In this document: positions 24,305-33,420 of the stretch, piece by piece
Position numbering within the stretch: position 1 is the first letter of the stretch
Layout of the letters: every line of letters begins with the position of its first letter
Assembly (NCBI RefSeq): GCF_002850745.1
Contig: NZ_PJOK01000088.1
Span: forward strand, 1 to 36,505
Direction of reading: 5' to 3'
Source: Nonomuraea indica
GTDB lineage: Bacteria > Actinomycetota > Actinomycetes > Streptosporangiales > Streptosporangiaceae
Length of the DNA stretch: 36,505 bases
Translations under genes and position numbers: made by a program
The notes under the pieces: model-generated
Seen by the model: only the letters and a program-made list of their open reading frames with translations
The model's database searches: none
What the model was told of the DNA's origin: nothing

Positions 24305-25447
24305 ATGAGGATCGGCGGAGCCGTCCTGGAGGAGATCGGCCGGGCACGCCCGTACGCCGAGTCCCGCCCCCTGTCGATCTGCGAACTCGATCTGGACCCG
24401 CCCGGCCCCGGCGAGCTCCTCATCAGGGTCGAGGCGGCCGGTGTGTGCCACTCTGATCTGTCGGTCATCGACGGGAACAGGGTGCGGCCCGTACCCATGC
24501 TCCTGGGACACGAGGCAGCCGGCGTGGTGGAGCAGGTCGGCCTCGGCGTCGACGACATCGCGGTCGGCCGACGGGTCGTCATGACCTTCCTGCCCCGGTG
24601 CGGCGCGTGCCAGGGCTGCGCCACCGACGGGGTGATGCCCTGCGTCCGGGGAAGCGCGGCCAACAACGAGGGGACGTTGCTGACCGGCGGCATCCGCCTG
24701 CATCGTGACGGTGTGAGGGTTCTGCACCATCTCGGGGTCTCAGCCTTCGCCACCCATGCGGTCGTGGACCGGCACTCGGTCGTCCCGGTGGGCGACGACG
24801 TGCCTCCCGAGGTCGCCGCGGTTCTCGGCTGCGCCGTGCTCACCGGCGGCGGCGCGGTCGTCAACGTCGGGGCGCCCGCCGCCGGCCAGACGGTGATGGT
24901 CCTGGGGCTCGGCGGTGTCGGCATGGCCGCGTTGATCACCGCCCTTGCTCTGGACGGCGTGACGGTCATCGGCGTCGACGGCAACCCGGACAAGCTGGAG
25001 ACCGCGCAGGGGTTGGGCGCCCACGCGACCTACAGCCCCGCCGAGGTCGCCGAGCTCAAGATCAGGGCGTCGGTCGTCATCGAAGCGGCCGGGAACGTAC
25101 GCGCTTTCGAGAGTGCGGTGGCCGCGACCGCTCCCGGGGGCCGCACCATCACCGTGGGTCTCCCAGCGCCTCACGCCCGATCGTCGATCTCACCGCTCCA
25201 GCTCGTGGCCGAGGGACGGACCATCATCGGAAGCTATCTCGGCTCGGCTGTCCCCGCCCGTGACATCCCCGTCTTCGCCCAGATGTGGCGCGAAGGCAGG
25301 CTTCCGGTGGACGCGCTGGTGTCGGCGAGGATCGGGCTCTCTGCCGTGAACGAGGCGATGGACCAGCTCGCCGACGGAAAGGGCGTTCGGCAGGTCATCG
25401 TGTTCGACGAGGACGAAGCCTCCCTTCCGGCGGCGCCTGGCGCGTAG
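24305..25447 (+). CDS. Zinc-dependent alcohol dehydrogenase (MDR family)
   Basis: The 380-residue enzyme of the class III/NDMA-like alcohol dehydrogenase type oxidises an alcohol or reduces an aldehyde with NAD(P). Catalytic zinc ligands are C48 (VCHSDLS) and H69-E70 in LLGHEAAGVVEQVG. The structural zinc site is C99, C102, C105 and C113 (CGACQGCATDGVMPC). The Rossmann motif is VMVLGLGGVGMAALI. ATG 24305 has GAGAGG 8 bases upstream; GTG 24302 is equally possible. A promoter and hairpin at 23986-24075 suggest a regulated leader. The gene is complete; the neighbours after it are fragments. Confidence 0.9.
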   Translation: MRIGGAVLEEIGRARPYAESRPLSICELDLDPPGPGELLIRVEAAGVCHSDLSVIDGNRVRPVPMLLGHEAAGVVEQVGLGVDDIAVGRRVVMTFLPRCGACQGCATDGVMPCVRGSAANNEGTLLTGGIRLHRDGVRVLHHLGVSAFATHAVVDRHSVVPVGDDVPPEVAAVLGCAVLTGGGAVVNVGAPAAGQTVMVLGLGGVGMAALITALALDGVTVIGVDGNPDKLETAQGLGAHATYSPAEVAELKIRASVVIEAAGNVRAFESAVAATAPGGRTITVGLPAPHARSSISPLQLVAEGRTIIGSYLGSAVPARDIPVFAQMWREGRLPVDALVSARIGLSAVNEAMDQLADGKGVRQVIVFDEDEASLPAAPGA

Positions 25448-25449
25448 TC

Positions 25450-26055
25450 CTCACCGTCACGATCGAGAACGACGTCAAGGCCCTGACCGTCACCGAGCAC
25501 TGGTTCGGCGAAGGCATCGGCACCGAGTACTTCGCGCTGGTCACCATCGGCGCGGGTATCGGCTCCGGAATCGTCATCAACGATCAACTGGTCGCCGGCG
25601 CGTACGGCGTCGCCGGCGAGATGGGCCACATCAGTGTCGACCCGGCCGGCCCTCGCTGTCACTGTGGCACGGTCGGCTGCGTCGAGGCGATCGCCTCCAC
25701 CAAGGCGATCCTCGACAGCGTCCGCCGGGACACCGGCCGCTCGGACCTCGACTTCGACGGTGCAGTCAGGCTCGCCCGCGAGGGAGACCGCGCAGCATGG
25801 GGCGCCTTCGCCCGAGCCGGCCACGCCATCGGTGTCGGCATCGCCAACCTGGTGAACCTGGTGGGTCCCGAGCGTGTCGTCGTCACCGGTGAGGGGCTCG
25901 ACACCTACGACCTTCTCGGAGTGCACATCACGGAGGCCTACGCCGCACACTGCTTCAAAGCCGCCGCAAGATGCCCGTTGGTCCTACGTCCCCTCCCCTG
26001 GGAGGTGTGGGCCCGCAGCGCCGCCGTCATCGGCATCCAGGCGCTCTTCCCCTGA
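25450..26055 (+). pseudogene. ROK-family kinase/repressor, C-terminal fragment
   Basis: In frame from just after the dehydrogenase stop: TIENDVKALTVTEHWFGEG, LVTIGAGIGSGIVINDQLVAGAYGVAGEMGHISVD, then CHCGTVGCVEAIAS, the ROK zinc motif (CxCGxxGCxE). The rest covers the C-terminal half through NLVNLVGPERVVVTGEG to QALFP. The N-terminal ATPase half, and any wing-helix of NagC-like repressors, is missing; homology starts abruptly at 25450 with no start codon. Family members sense or phosphorylate sugars. Inactive remnant, fused by deletion to the dehydrogenase region. Confidence 0.75.
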
Positions 26056-26170
26056 GAAGGCGTCACCACCGCCATCCCGCACCGCCATCCCGCACCACCG
26101 GGATCCGATCACCGGCCCAGGCCGCCGGCATCCGTCACCCGCCTGCCGGCCGTGCACCTCCGCGCCGGCT

Positions 26171-27418
26171 GCGCCGCTGGCGGCGCTGGAGAAGGGGGTC
26201 GAGGGGCTCACCTCGACCGAGCGGGACGCCTACGAGCGGGCGCTGCGCCGAGTCCGGCCGGAGCGGCTCGCCGCCTCCTTCCGCGAGGACGTCGCCGGAG
26301 GACGACTTCCACAGGTCTCCTACATCGTCGCCCCGGAGGCGTACTCCGAGCATCCCGACCCGTCCAGCCCGGCGCACAGCGCCAGCCTCGTCCACGACAT
26401 CCTGGACGCGCTCGCCGCGCACCCCCAGGTGTGGGAGCGGACGGCTCTCTTCCTCACCTTCGACGAGAACGACGGCTTCTATGACCATGTACCGCCGCCG
26501 CTGCCGCCGGAGGGCACCGAGGGCGAGTTCGTCGACGGGCTGCCCATCGGGCTCGGCTACAGGGTGCCGATGACGATCGTGTCACCGTGGACCGTCGGTG
26601 GGTACGTCTGCTCCGAGGTGTTCGACCACACCTCCACGATCCGGTTCGTGGAGCGCTGGCTCGGCGTGGAGGAGCCGAACATCACGCAGTGGCGACGCCG
26701 GGTGGCCGGCGACCTCACCTCCGCATTCGACTTCACGGCGGGCCCGGAGCCCGCACCGGAGTCGGGACGCGAGCCGGAGCCGGTCACCGGAGCGGCCGTC
26801 ACCGTCCCCCCGCTCCGCCTGCGCTGGGCGGCCACACCACCCACCGCGCCCGAGCTCGCGGCACAGGAGCCCGGCACCCGGCCTGCCCGTCCGCTCCCCT
26901 ACCGGCCTGAGGCGTCCGCCGCACTGACTGATGCCGGACTGGTCGTGACCATGGCCGACACCGGAGACCGGGGCAGCCATTTCACGCTGTACCCCTACGC
27001 CGGGGAGTTCTCCTTCTCCCGGCATGTCGACGTGCACGGCACGCAGTCCCTCACCGTCCCCGTCCAGGCGGACGCCTACCGGCTGGTCCTCACCGGACCG
27101 AACAGCTTCCGGCGCGAGTTCGCAGGATCCCGGGCGGGAGCGGCAGCCTCGGGGGCGGCGGCTTCCCGCGGGGAGGGACAACAGCTCATCGTGACGATCC
27201 ACAACCCGGGGCCGACCGCGCTGACGTTCACCCTCCAAGCTCTGGCCTACGGAACCGGGCGGCACGAGGCACGTGTCGGTGCCGGAGAGCGGACAGTCGT
27301 CGACTGGCCGGCCGAGTCCGGCTGGTACGACCTGCGGCTGACCGTCGCCGAAGACCCGACCTTCCACCGCCGCATGATGGGCCACCTCGAAACCGGCCAG
27401 GCCGGTGTCTCAGGCTAG
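26171..27418 (+). pseudogene. Phosphocholine-specific phospholipase C, C-terminal fragment
   Basis: About 415 residues match the second half of a PLC of the alkaline-phosphatase-like group: LPQVSYIVAPEAYSEHPD, VWERTALFLTFDENDGFYDHVPPP (metal-binding part), YRVPMTIVSPWTVGGYVCSEVFDHTSTIRFVERW, then two beta domains ending in LTVAEDPTFHRRMMGHLETG. The twin-arginine signal and first catalytic half (about 250-300 residues, with the Thr nucleophile region) are absent. Upstream sequence from 26056 is Pro/Arg-rich and unrelated. Broken at the same side as the neighbouring ROK fragment. Confidence 0.8.
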
Positions 27419-27442
27419 CGGGCCGAGCTTCAGGAACAGATC

Positions 27443-27517
27443 ATGATCTCCCTCATCGCGGTGCTGTGCTCGGGAGCGCTGCACGCCACGTGGAACACCC
27501 TGGCCAGCAAGTCCGGA
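27443..27517 (+). pseudogene. EamA/DMT transporter N-terminal stub
   Basis: ATG 27443 opens ISLIAVLCSGALHATWNTLASKSG, which looks like the first helix of an EamA-type drug/metabolite exporter (LLHALWNxLxK pattern). After 25 residues the sequence becomes the 3' end of the opposite-strand monooxygenase fragment. Only the stub remains. The assignment rests on one short motif. Confidence 0.45.
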
Positions 27518-27560
27518 CGTCCTACCGGCCTTCCGCGCCGGAAGGGGCTCACAACGGGGC

Positions 27561-28534
27561 GGAGTCCAGGGGATCGGGCGGAACATCTCCGGCTCGTCCT
27601 CGGGGGTCAGCGCCGTCGGGCCGAAGATCCAGTCCACGAACGAGTAGTCATGGACGTCGCGCTCGATCGCCATGATCGCGCCCTGCGCCATGTACTGCAG
27701 CGGCGGGTGCGCGGCGTCGCCGAGCAGCGCGATCCGCCCGGTGACCCAGGTCACGATCGGGTCGCGGTCGAACATCCGCCGCCACCGGTCGCGCCACATC
27801 AGCGGCAGGCCCTGCTGGACCTGGGCGCAGGTTCCCGCGAACGCCGCGTCCAGCTCGTCGGGGGTGCCCCAGTCGTCCTGGCCGGCCAGCGCCTTCGGCG
27901 ACTCGAACACGGCGACCTGGTTGAACGTCTCCGCGCCCCGCAGCGGGTACTGCACGAAGTGGCAACGCGGCCCGACGTACACGACGACGTCCTTGTCGTG
28001 CACGTCGTTGCCGGCGACCTGCTCGAACGGCACCGCGCAGCGGTAGGCGACATGTCCGGAGTTCACCGGCTCGTCCTGGACCAGCAGTTCGCGGGCGATC
28101 GAGTGCAGGCCGTCGGCGGCGATCACCACGTCCGCCTCGTCCACGACGCCGTCGGCGAACCGCACGCGGGCGCCGCCGTCGACGTTCTCGTACCATGTGC
28201 AGCGGGCGTCGGTGAGCAGCTCGACGCCCGCCCGCTCGCAGGCGCGGAGCAGGATGCCGTGCAGGTCGCTGCGGTGGATCACCAGGTAGGGGTGGCCGTA
28301 GCGGCGCTCGACGTCGCGCAGGTCGAGCCGGGTCAGCTCGGCGGCGTCCAGGGCGTCCTTCATGACCATGGTCTCGGGCAGCACGCCGAGCGCGGACGCC
28401 TCGGCCAGCAGGCCGTAGCGGTCCAGGATGCGGGTGCAGTTCGGGGCGAGCTGCAGGCCCGCGCCGACCTCGCCGGACGCCGAGGCCTGCTCGTACACCC
28501 GGACCGGTTGGTCGCCGACTTCATCGCGAACAAC
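27561..28534 (-). pseudogene. FAD-dependent monooxygenase, truncated with internal deletion
   Basis: The fragment begins inside the Rossmann fold (PVRVYEQASASGEVGAGLQLAPN), so the FAD GxGxxG is lost. It continues with LVIHRSDLHGILLRACERAGVELL, the DG motif VVIAADGLHSIAREL and GRIALLGDAAHPPLQYMAQGAIMAIE. It then jumps straight to RDVHDYSFVDWIFGP and ALTPEDEPEMFRPIPW, the end of salicylate-hydroxylase-like enzymes; about 70-80 residues between are gone. After 27561 the frame runs into unrelated sequence. A normal enzyme would hydroxylate an aromatic acid using NAD(P)H. Confidence 0.75.
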
Positions 28535-28553
28535 TGACTCCAGGGGCGGGCCG

Positions 28554-29003
28554 CTACCTTCCCGCGCCCAGCGCTTCGGCAGGGTCCTCGGTCGGGATGA
28601 GTACGGGTGGACCCGGCCGGCCGGGCAGTAGCCCGGTCAGCGCGGACCGGATGGCGGCCCGGCTCACTCCATGCGCACGGGCGAGCGCCGCGATCGAGGT
28701 GCCGCGGTCGACGAACGCCGATCGAACCTCCTCCAGCTGGGCGCCGGTGAGCGCGAGTGGCCGGCCGCGGTGCGCGGCGGCGGCGACTTCGGCGAAGGCG
28801 GGCCGCTCCAGCGCCGGGATCTTGGAGGTGGTCGCCGGGTCCTCGAACAGCAGCACCTCTTCGGCCGGGCGAAGCCCTTCGGCGACGCCTTCGGTGCGGA
28901 TGAGGAGTCCGGCCTCGGTGAGGATGTGCCGTTGCCGCAGCAGGGACTGGGCGGCGGTGGACGAGCGGGAGTAGACGATCCGCACCGGCGGCTCCTCGGA
29001 CAT
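28554..29003 (-). CDS. Serine resolvase-like protein with shortened core
   Basis: From ATG 29003 the 149-residue product starts like a Tn3 resolvase: VRIVYSRSSTAAQSLLRQRHIL, whose SST holds the usual nucleophile Ser, and LFEDPATTSKIPALERPAF. It then passes directly to RGRPLALTGAQLEEVRSAF and the HTH RGTSIAALARAHGVSRAAIRSALTG. The middle (about 80 residues with the DRLxR catalytic arginines) is absent. So it can probably bind DNA but not recombine; either a deletion derivative or a regulator. An inverted repeat 25 bases upstream may be its site. Confidence 0.6.
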   Translation of the reverse strand: MSEEPPVRIVYSRSSTAAQSLLRQRHILTEAGLLIRTEGVAEGLRPAEEVLLFEDPATTSKIPALERPAFAEVAAAAHRGRPLALTGAQLEEVRSAFVDRGTSIAALARAHGVSRAAIRSALTGLLPGRPGPPVLIPTEDPAEALGAGR

Positions 29004-29027
29004 GAGGGACAGGAGCCCCTTGTGTCT

Positions 29028-29051
29028 GTCGGGAAACCACCTGATCCCGAC
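29028..29051. repeat. Res-like inverted repeat upstream of the resolvase gene
   Basis: GTCGGGA (29028-29034) and TCCCGAC (29045-29051) face each other across 10 bases. The same arms with the same spacing occur at 18161-18184. Position in front of a resolvase-like gene fits a recombination subsite or self-regulating operator. Confidence 0.5.
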
Positions 29052-29212
29052 TCCCTTGCCCGCATAGAGGCTCGGCTTGCCGAGACGGACGGGGGGCGAC
29101 CGCTGTGTCCGGCCGCGCGGCCCGACGAGCCATGTCAATACCTCTCAGGTCAGATCTTCTCTCGACCCGGCGCAGACGCGGCCCGCGGACCGCCGCCGGG
29201 ATCGTTGGCGTC

Positions 29213-30010
29213 ATGCGACTTCAACGAATGCAGATCTCGGCGCTGGTCGTCCTGGCGCTCGTCGCGGCACTCGCGCTCGCGCCGCTGCCGACGCTCCCCT
29301 ACACCACGGGCTTCGCGCCGCACTGGGTTACCATCCTGGCCGCCGCGCTGGGCGCGATCTTCGTGGTCCGGCCACACCCGGCGGGGCTGCTGCCCGCTGT
29401 CCTGCTGCTGTGGTCGGCAGGTGGCGTCGTGCTCGACGCCTTCCGCGCGTTCTTCGCCGTCACGGGCATCCCGGCGGGCGACTTCGCGCATGTGGACTGG
29501 CCGGGGATGGCCCTGCGCGGGCTCAGCCTGGCCGGTTGCGCACTGCTGGGTGCGCTGCTGCTGCCTCGCCTCAGGATCCCGGGCGGGGCGTGGCTCGGCT
29601 ACAGCGCGTTCGCGATCGGGTTCGTCTATCCCATGGCCAAGCTGTACTGGTCGGCGGGCGGGACGCTGCTGCGTCCGGAGGGCTATGCGGAGGGCTTCCC
29701 GTTCGGAGAGCTGATCATGCTGCTGATCGGGGCGGTGGGTTCGCTGGCGCTCGTTCAGCGGTGGGGGCGGTGGCTGCCGCGGCGACTGGTGCTGGCAGGC
29801 GGTTGGACGGGCGCCGCTATGTTGACCACCATGGGGGCCATGTCCGTTTTCGGTACGTTGTCGCAGATGCTCGGCCTCACCCGAGGACCGGTGCCCCTGT
29901 CCGACCTCGCGGCGGTGGTGATGGTCGGGTTCGTGTACGGGAGCTGGCTGCTTTTCGGCCTGGCGGTCGGCGGGGCCACGCTGTCTTACCAGCGGGCGAC
30001 GCTGCGGTGA
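29213..30010 (+). CDS. Multi-pass membrane protein of a two-component operon
   Basis: From ATG 29213 the 265-residue product contains about seven hydrophobic helices, such as ISALVVLALVAALALAPLP, WVTILAAALGAIFVV, LLPAVLLLWSAGGVVLDAF and LIMLLIGAVGSLALVQ. It has no soluble domain. It lies 7 bases before the histidine kinase gene and is followed by the response regulator. It may therefore sense or transmit a signal to the kinase, or be its target. The frame is open further upstream (29105) but that part is not membrane-like. No family is recognised. Confidence 0.7.
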   Translation: MRLQRMQISALVVLALVAALALAPLPTLPYTTGFAPHWVTILAAALGAIFVVRPHPAGLLPAVLLLWSAGGVVLDAFRAFFAVTGIPAGDFAHVDWPGMALRGLSLAGCALLGALLLPRLRIPGGAWLGYSAFAIGFVYPMAKLYWSAGGTLLRPEGYAEGFPFGELIMLLIGAVGSLALVQRWGRWLPRRLVLAGGWTGAAMLTTMGAMSVFGTLSQMLGLTRGPVPLSDLAAVVMVGFVYGSWLLFGLAVGGATLSYQRATLR

Positions 30011-30017
30011 TGCCGCA

Positions 30018-31126
30018 GTGACGCCGCGGCGCGCGGACCTGGCCCTGGCCTTCGTGGTCGGAGTGCCGCTGCTGTCGCTGTCGGCGGTGGTGGCGGTGCT
30101 GTCGGTGCCGGGTGTGAGCGCGGCCCTGCTGGTGGGCGCCTGCCTGGTGGCGCAGGCGGCCCTGGTCTACCGGCGGAAGACCTGGGCGTTCTTCGTGGTC
30201 GCTGCGGCCTTCGCCGTCCAGGTCGCCGTGACCGGGCTGTTCCTCGTGCTGCCGTCCGTGGCCGTCTTCCCGATCGCCATCTATTCGTGCACCGTATACG
30301 GCAGGCGTTTCCTGCCCTTGGCGACGGGTTTGGCCGGGGCCGGGGTGGCGGCCTATCGATTCGCCCGCGACCCGTCGGTCACCGCCGCTCATTTGGGGCC
30401 CAGCCCGTGGCTCCTGCTCGGCCTGCTGGCCTCGATCGTGCTGGCAGCCTGGGGGTTCGGGCTGTACCGGCGGACCCAGCTCGCCTACGTCTCGCTGCTG
30501 CAGGAGCAGGCCAAGGTGTCGGCTGCCCGGGCGAGGCTGGCCGAGCGGGCGAGGATCGCGCGTGAGATGCACGACGTGGTCGCGCATGCCCTGGCCGTGA
30601 TCGTTGCCCAGGCCAGAGGCGGCCGGTTCGCGTCCGAGCGGGCCGCCGAGGTGCTGGCCACCGTGGAGGAGACCGGCCGCCGGGCCCTGACGGAGATGCG
30701 TGGCCTGGTCGGCGTGCTCCGCGCCGATGGAGCCCCGCTGGACCCTTCGCCCGGGCTGGCCGACCTGCCCGCCCTGCTGTCCGCGTCGCGGCGGCCGGCC
30801 CGGTCGAGACGGGTACGGCTGGCTCCATCGGCCCGGCCGCCGAGCTCGCCGCCTACCGGGTGGTCCAGGAGGCGCTCACCAACACCCTCAAGCACGCGGG
30901 CCCGGCCGCGTCGGCCGCCGTGCGCCTGGACTGGACGCCCGACGCCCTGGTCGTCACCGTTACCGATGACGGCGCGGGACGCGGGACGACGGACGGCCGG
31001 GGAAACGGCCTGGCGGGCATGCGTGAGAGGCTGTCGGCCGTGGGCGGCACGCTGGAGGCGGGGCCGCGCGAGGAAGGCGGGTTCGCGGTGGTCGCCCGCC
31101 TGCCGTACGGGGAGGTGCGCAGGTGA
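30018..31126 (+). pseudogene. Sensor histidine kinase (NarL type), frameshifted
   Basis: The N-terminal part, from GTG 30018, has four or five helices (residues 8-150), a linker helix and the HisKA_3 dimerisation box RARIAREMHDVVAHALAVIVAQA with phospho-acceptor H185. At about 30785-30805 the frame changes. The other frame then gives PVETGTAGSIGPAAELAAYRVVQEALTNTLKHAGPAA (N box), VTDDGAGRG and GNGLAGMRERLSAVGGTLEAG, the complete HATPase_c domain, to 31126. One missing base explains it. Both halves are otherwise intact, so this may be a sequencing error or a recent mutation. Its stop overlaps the response regulator start. Confidence 0.88.
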
Positions 31127-31764
31127 TCCGGGTGTTCGTTGTGGACGATCAGGATCTCGTGCGGACGGGCACGGTCATGGTGCTCCAGGCGCAACCGGAC
31201 ATGGAGGTCGTGGGGGAGGCCCGCGACGGCGCCGACGCGCTGGCCCGGCTGCGCACCGTGCGGGCCGATGTTGTCCTCATGGACGTACGCATGCCCCGCA
31301 TGGACGGCGTGGCCGCCACCCGCGAGTTGCTCGCCGGGGCTCCAGAGGCGCCTAAGGTGATCGTGCTGACCACCTTCGACCTGGACGAGTACGCCTTCGC
31401 CGCGCTGCGCGCCGGAGCCTCCGGGTTCCTGCTCAAGGACGCCCCCGCCGAGGACATGCTCGCGGCCGTGCGCACCGTGCACGAGGGCGACGCGGTCATC
31501 GCGCCCTCCACCACCCGCCGCCTGCTCGACCACGTGGCTCCCACCCTCCCCGCGCCAGGGCCCGACCCGCTGACCGGCCGCGAGCGCGAGGTCCTGTGCC
31601 ATATCGCCAGGGGGCGGACGAATGCGGAGATCGCGGGCCTGCTGTTCCTGTCGGAGGGCACGGTGAAAACACATGTGGGCCGCATCCTGGCCAAGCTGGA
31701 GTTGCGAGACCGTGTCCAGGCCGTCATCTGGGCCTATGAACACGGCCTGACCCACCCGCGCTGA
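31123..31764 (+). CDS. LuxR/NarL-family response regulator
   Basis: The 213-residue protein starts at GTG 31123, overlapping the kinase stop (GTGA). The receiver domain carries the acidic pair in VVDDQDLV, phospho-acceptor D54 (VLMDVRMPRMDG), the T of VLTTFD and K in FLLKDAP. The C-terminal LuxR-type HTH is LTGREREVLCHIARGRTNAEIAGLLFLSEGTVKTHVGRILAKLELRDRVQAV. It is the partner of the adjacent kinase. A weak 5-bp hairpin (31792-31808) follows. Complete and typical. Confidence 0.95.
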   Translation: MIRVFVVDDQDLVRTGTVMVLQAQPDMEVVGEARDGADALARLRTVRADVVLMDVRMPRMDGVAATRELLAGAPEAPKVIVLTTFDLDEYAFAALRAGASGFLLKDAPAEDMLAAVRTVHEGDAVIAPSTTRRLLDHVAPTLPAPGPDPLTGREREVLCHIARGRTNAEIAGLLFLSEGTVKTHVGRILAKLELRDRVQAVIWAYEHGLTHPR

Positions 31765-31840
31765 CCGTCACTCCAGGGGCACCTCGGGCCTCCCGGTTTG
31801 ACGCCGGGTAAGAATAGCCCCTGAGTTCCCTTAGATCCTC

Positions 31841-32076
31841 GCCGCCAGCGACCACATCCGCTTCGTCTGCGGCGCGACGACGCCCTCACCCGCGTCAAGC
31901 GCGTCACCCGCTACCGGACCTTCGAGGACCTTCTCGACTCCGAAGGCCACGAGCGGGTCAACCCGGACAGCCCGCGCGAGGAGCAGCAGCCGGCCCAGTA
32001 TCCGCCGCATCTACGGCCCCGGAAAGGAAGCCCTCGGCGTCCTGGCGATCGAGATCGAGCTGGTCGGCGAACCATC
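31841..32076 (+). pseudogene. ASCH-domain protein remnant
   Basis: Three pieces in shifting frames form one recognisable C-terminal part: DHIRFVCG, then ALTRVKRVTRYRTFEDLLDSEG followed by HERVNPDSPREEQ, then SIRRIYGPGKEALGVLAIEIELVGE. The pattern RYRTFEDLLD, VNP, IYGPxKEALGVLAI is typical of ASCH (ASC-1 homology) RNA-binding-like proteins. At least two frameshifts and no start make it a pseudogene. It is cut at its 3' side by the Tn3 remnant. Confidence 0.55.
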
Positions 32077-32100
32077 ACCTGATCCCCAGGCACCGCACGT

Positions 32101-32453
32101 CAGACTGCGCACGTCGCTCGCGTCGTACTTCACGCCGAGACGTTCGCGTATGTAGTCGCGGTATCGCGCGGCCGTCCGCAGGGGCTCCACGCCGGCCGCC
32201 GGTGTGCCGGATGATCCCAGCGCAGCGCGTATGTGGTCGACGACGACCTCGGGGACCTTGTCCAAGTCGGGAAGCAGCGCAACCGCTGGTAGCACTTCAG
32301 CCATGTCAGCAACGCCAGAAAGGCCTGATCAGCGGTCGCCTTCCCCCGCGCACAGGCGGCCTCGTCGGGTGTGGGCGTGAACCCCTCGACCGACTCCCGC
32401 GCCGATACGAGCCCGCGGAACCGCGCATAGGCGGTGCGGTCGATCGACGTCAT
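32101..32453 (-). pseudogene. Second Tn3-family transposase N-terminal remnant
   Basis: From ATG 32453: TSIDRTAYARFRGLVSARESVEGFTPTPDEAACAR, then FLALLTWLKCYQRL, the DUF4158 opening of another Tn3 TnpA subtype. A one-base shift near 32265 moves to PDLDKVPEVVVDHIRAALG and ARYRDYIRERLGVKYDASDVRSL, where similarity ends. Only about 115 residues of roughly 1000 remain. Confidence 0.65.
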
Positions 32454-32558
32454 CGCATACCTCGACGATCACGCTTGTATTCCGGTCTCACACCTTTCGA
32501 GGAGGGATCGCCATGGACTTATCGGCGCCAGGTCCCGCCACGGTCAGGAACCGATGAG

Positions 32559-32951
32559 CTAGGGGTCGCGGTAGTCCTCCTTCAACACTCCCCACACGCC
32601 CACCGTCGTTCCATCGACAACGCCCTCGATCTCATAGATGATCGCGACACCATCACGGAACGCGCGAGGTGGCGATCCATGAGGCAGCAAGCCCGCGAAC
32701 ACCTGGTCGATGATCTTTCGGACCCGATCAGGTGTGGCTCTGATGCGGCCATCAAGGATCGGAAACCGGCCATACAGTCGAGCTCCACGCACCTCGAACG
32801 GGTGCTGCACGATCCAGGTGATCTGCCTGGCATCGTCCGCGTTCACACCGCTGGCGATCAGCGTCACGTTCATCATCTCTCCGGCCGCAGCCAGGACCGC
32901 TGCCGCCAGTCGATCAGGCAACGACCGCACTTCGCTAGCGCCTTCGCTCAC
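32559..32951 (-). CDS. Hypothetical 130-residue protein
   Basis: The product is MSEGASEVRSLPDRLAAAVL... with a central part ITWIVQHPFEVRGARLYGRFPILDG and an end FRDGVAIIYEIEGVVDG followed by GVWGVLKEDY. Alternating beta-like segments and a helical N terminus give protein-like character. No family is recognised and no clear ribosome site was seen. It stands alone in a region of mobile-element remnants, so an accessory origin is likely. Confidence 0.5.
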   Translation of the reverse strand: MSEGASEVRSLPDRLAAAVLAAAGEMMNVTLIASGVNADDARQITWIVQHPFEVRGARLYGRFPILDGRIRATPDRVRKIIDQVFAGLLPHGSPPRAFRDGVAIIYEIEGVVDGTTVGVWGVLKEDYRDP

Positions 32952-33005
32952 GGAGCGAATGATCCCACGGCATCACGACTTGCTAAGTGCAGAGAAGGAA
33001 ACGCA

Positions 33006-33166
33006 ACTACCGCAGCAGCGCGTAGGCGTAGCTCCGCGTCACTGACGGCCGGTTCCCGCACGCCAGGAAGTCGCGGAGATAGCCACTGATCGGCCTCACC
33101 TGCCGCCCCTCGCCATCGAGGACGACGAACGGAACGACGTCGGCCGGGGCTCGACCCGGCCCCGCC
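33006..33166 (-). pseudogene. Tyrosine recombinase N-terminal remnant with nonsense codon
   Basis: LDGEGRQVRPISGYLRDFLACG, then NRPSVTRSYAYALLR is the SAM-like N-terminal segment of an actinobacterial integrase; families normally continue W-x-R-F-L. Here TAG (33006-33008) replaces that Trp, and RFL follows in frame. A one-base shift near 33120 separates it from DVVPFVV upstream. Doubly broken and short. Confidence 0.6.
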
Positions 33167-33420
33167 TGGGTAACGTGATGGCGGCGATATCCCGCTCAAT
33201 TCCCACTGCGCTTCGTCCATGCGACGCTGAAGAAGCGCAATCCAGGGGATCTTGGCCGTGCTCGCGATCAAGGGGAGCGGCACAGGCAGGCGCGACAGCC
33301 TTGGAATGGACGCTACGCCGACTCCGCCTCGTTCGCAGCGACATGCAAGGAATCGGGGCGAGATCTACGAGTTGCCGGTCAATAGAGCGGGCGCTGCTCT
33401 TCGTCATGGTCGGCTCCTTC

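Noticed and set aside
31792..31808. Terminator after the response regulator (CCCGG/CCGGG)
   Set aside because: A 5-bp stem with a 7-base loop and no T-run is too weak.
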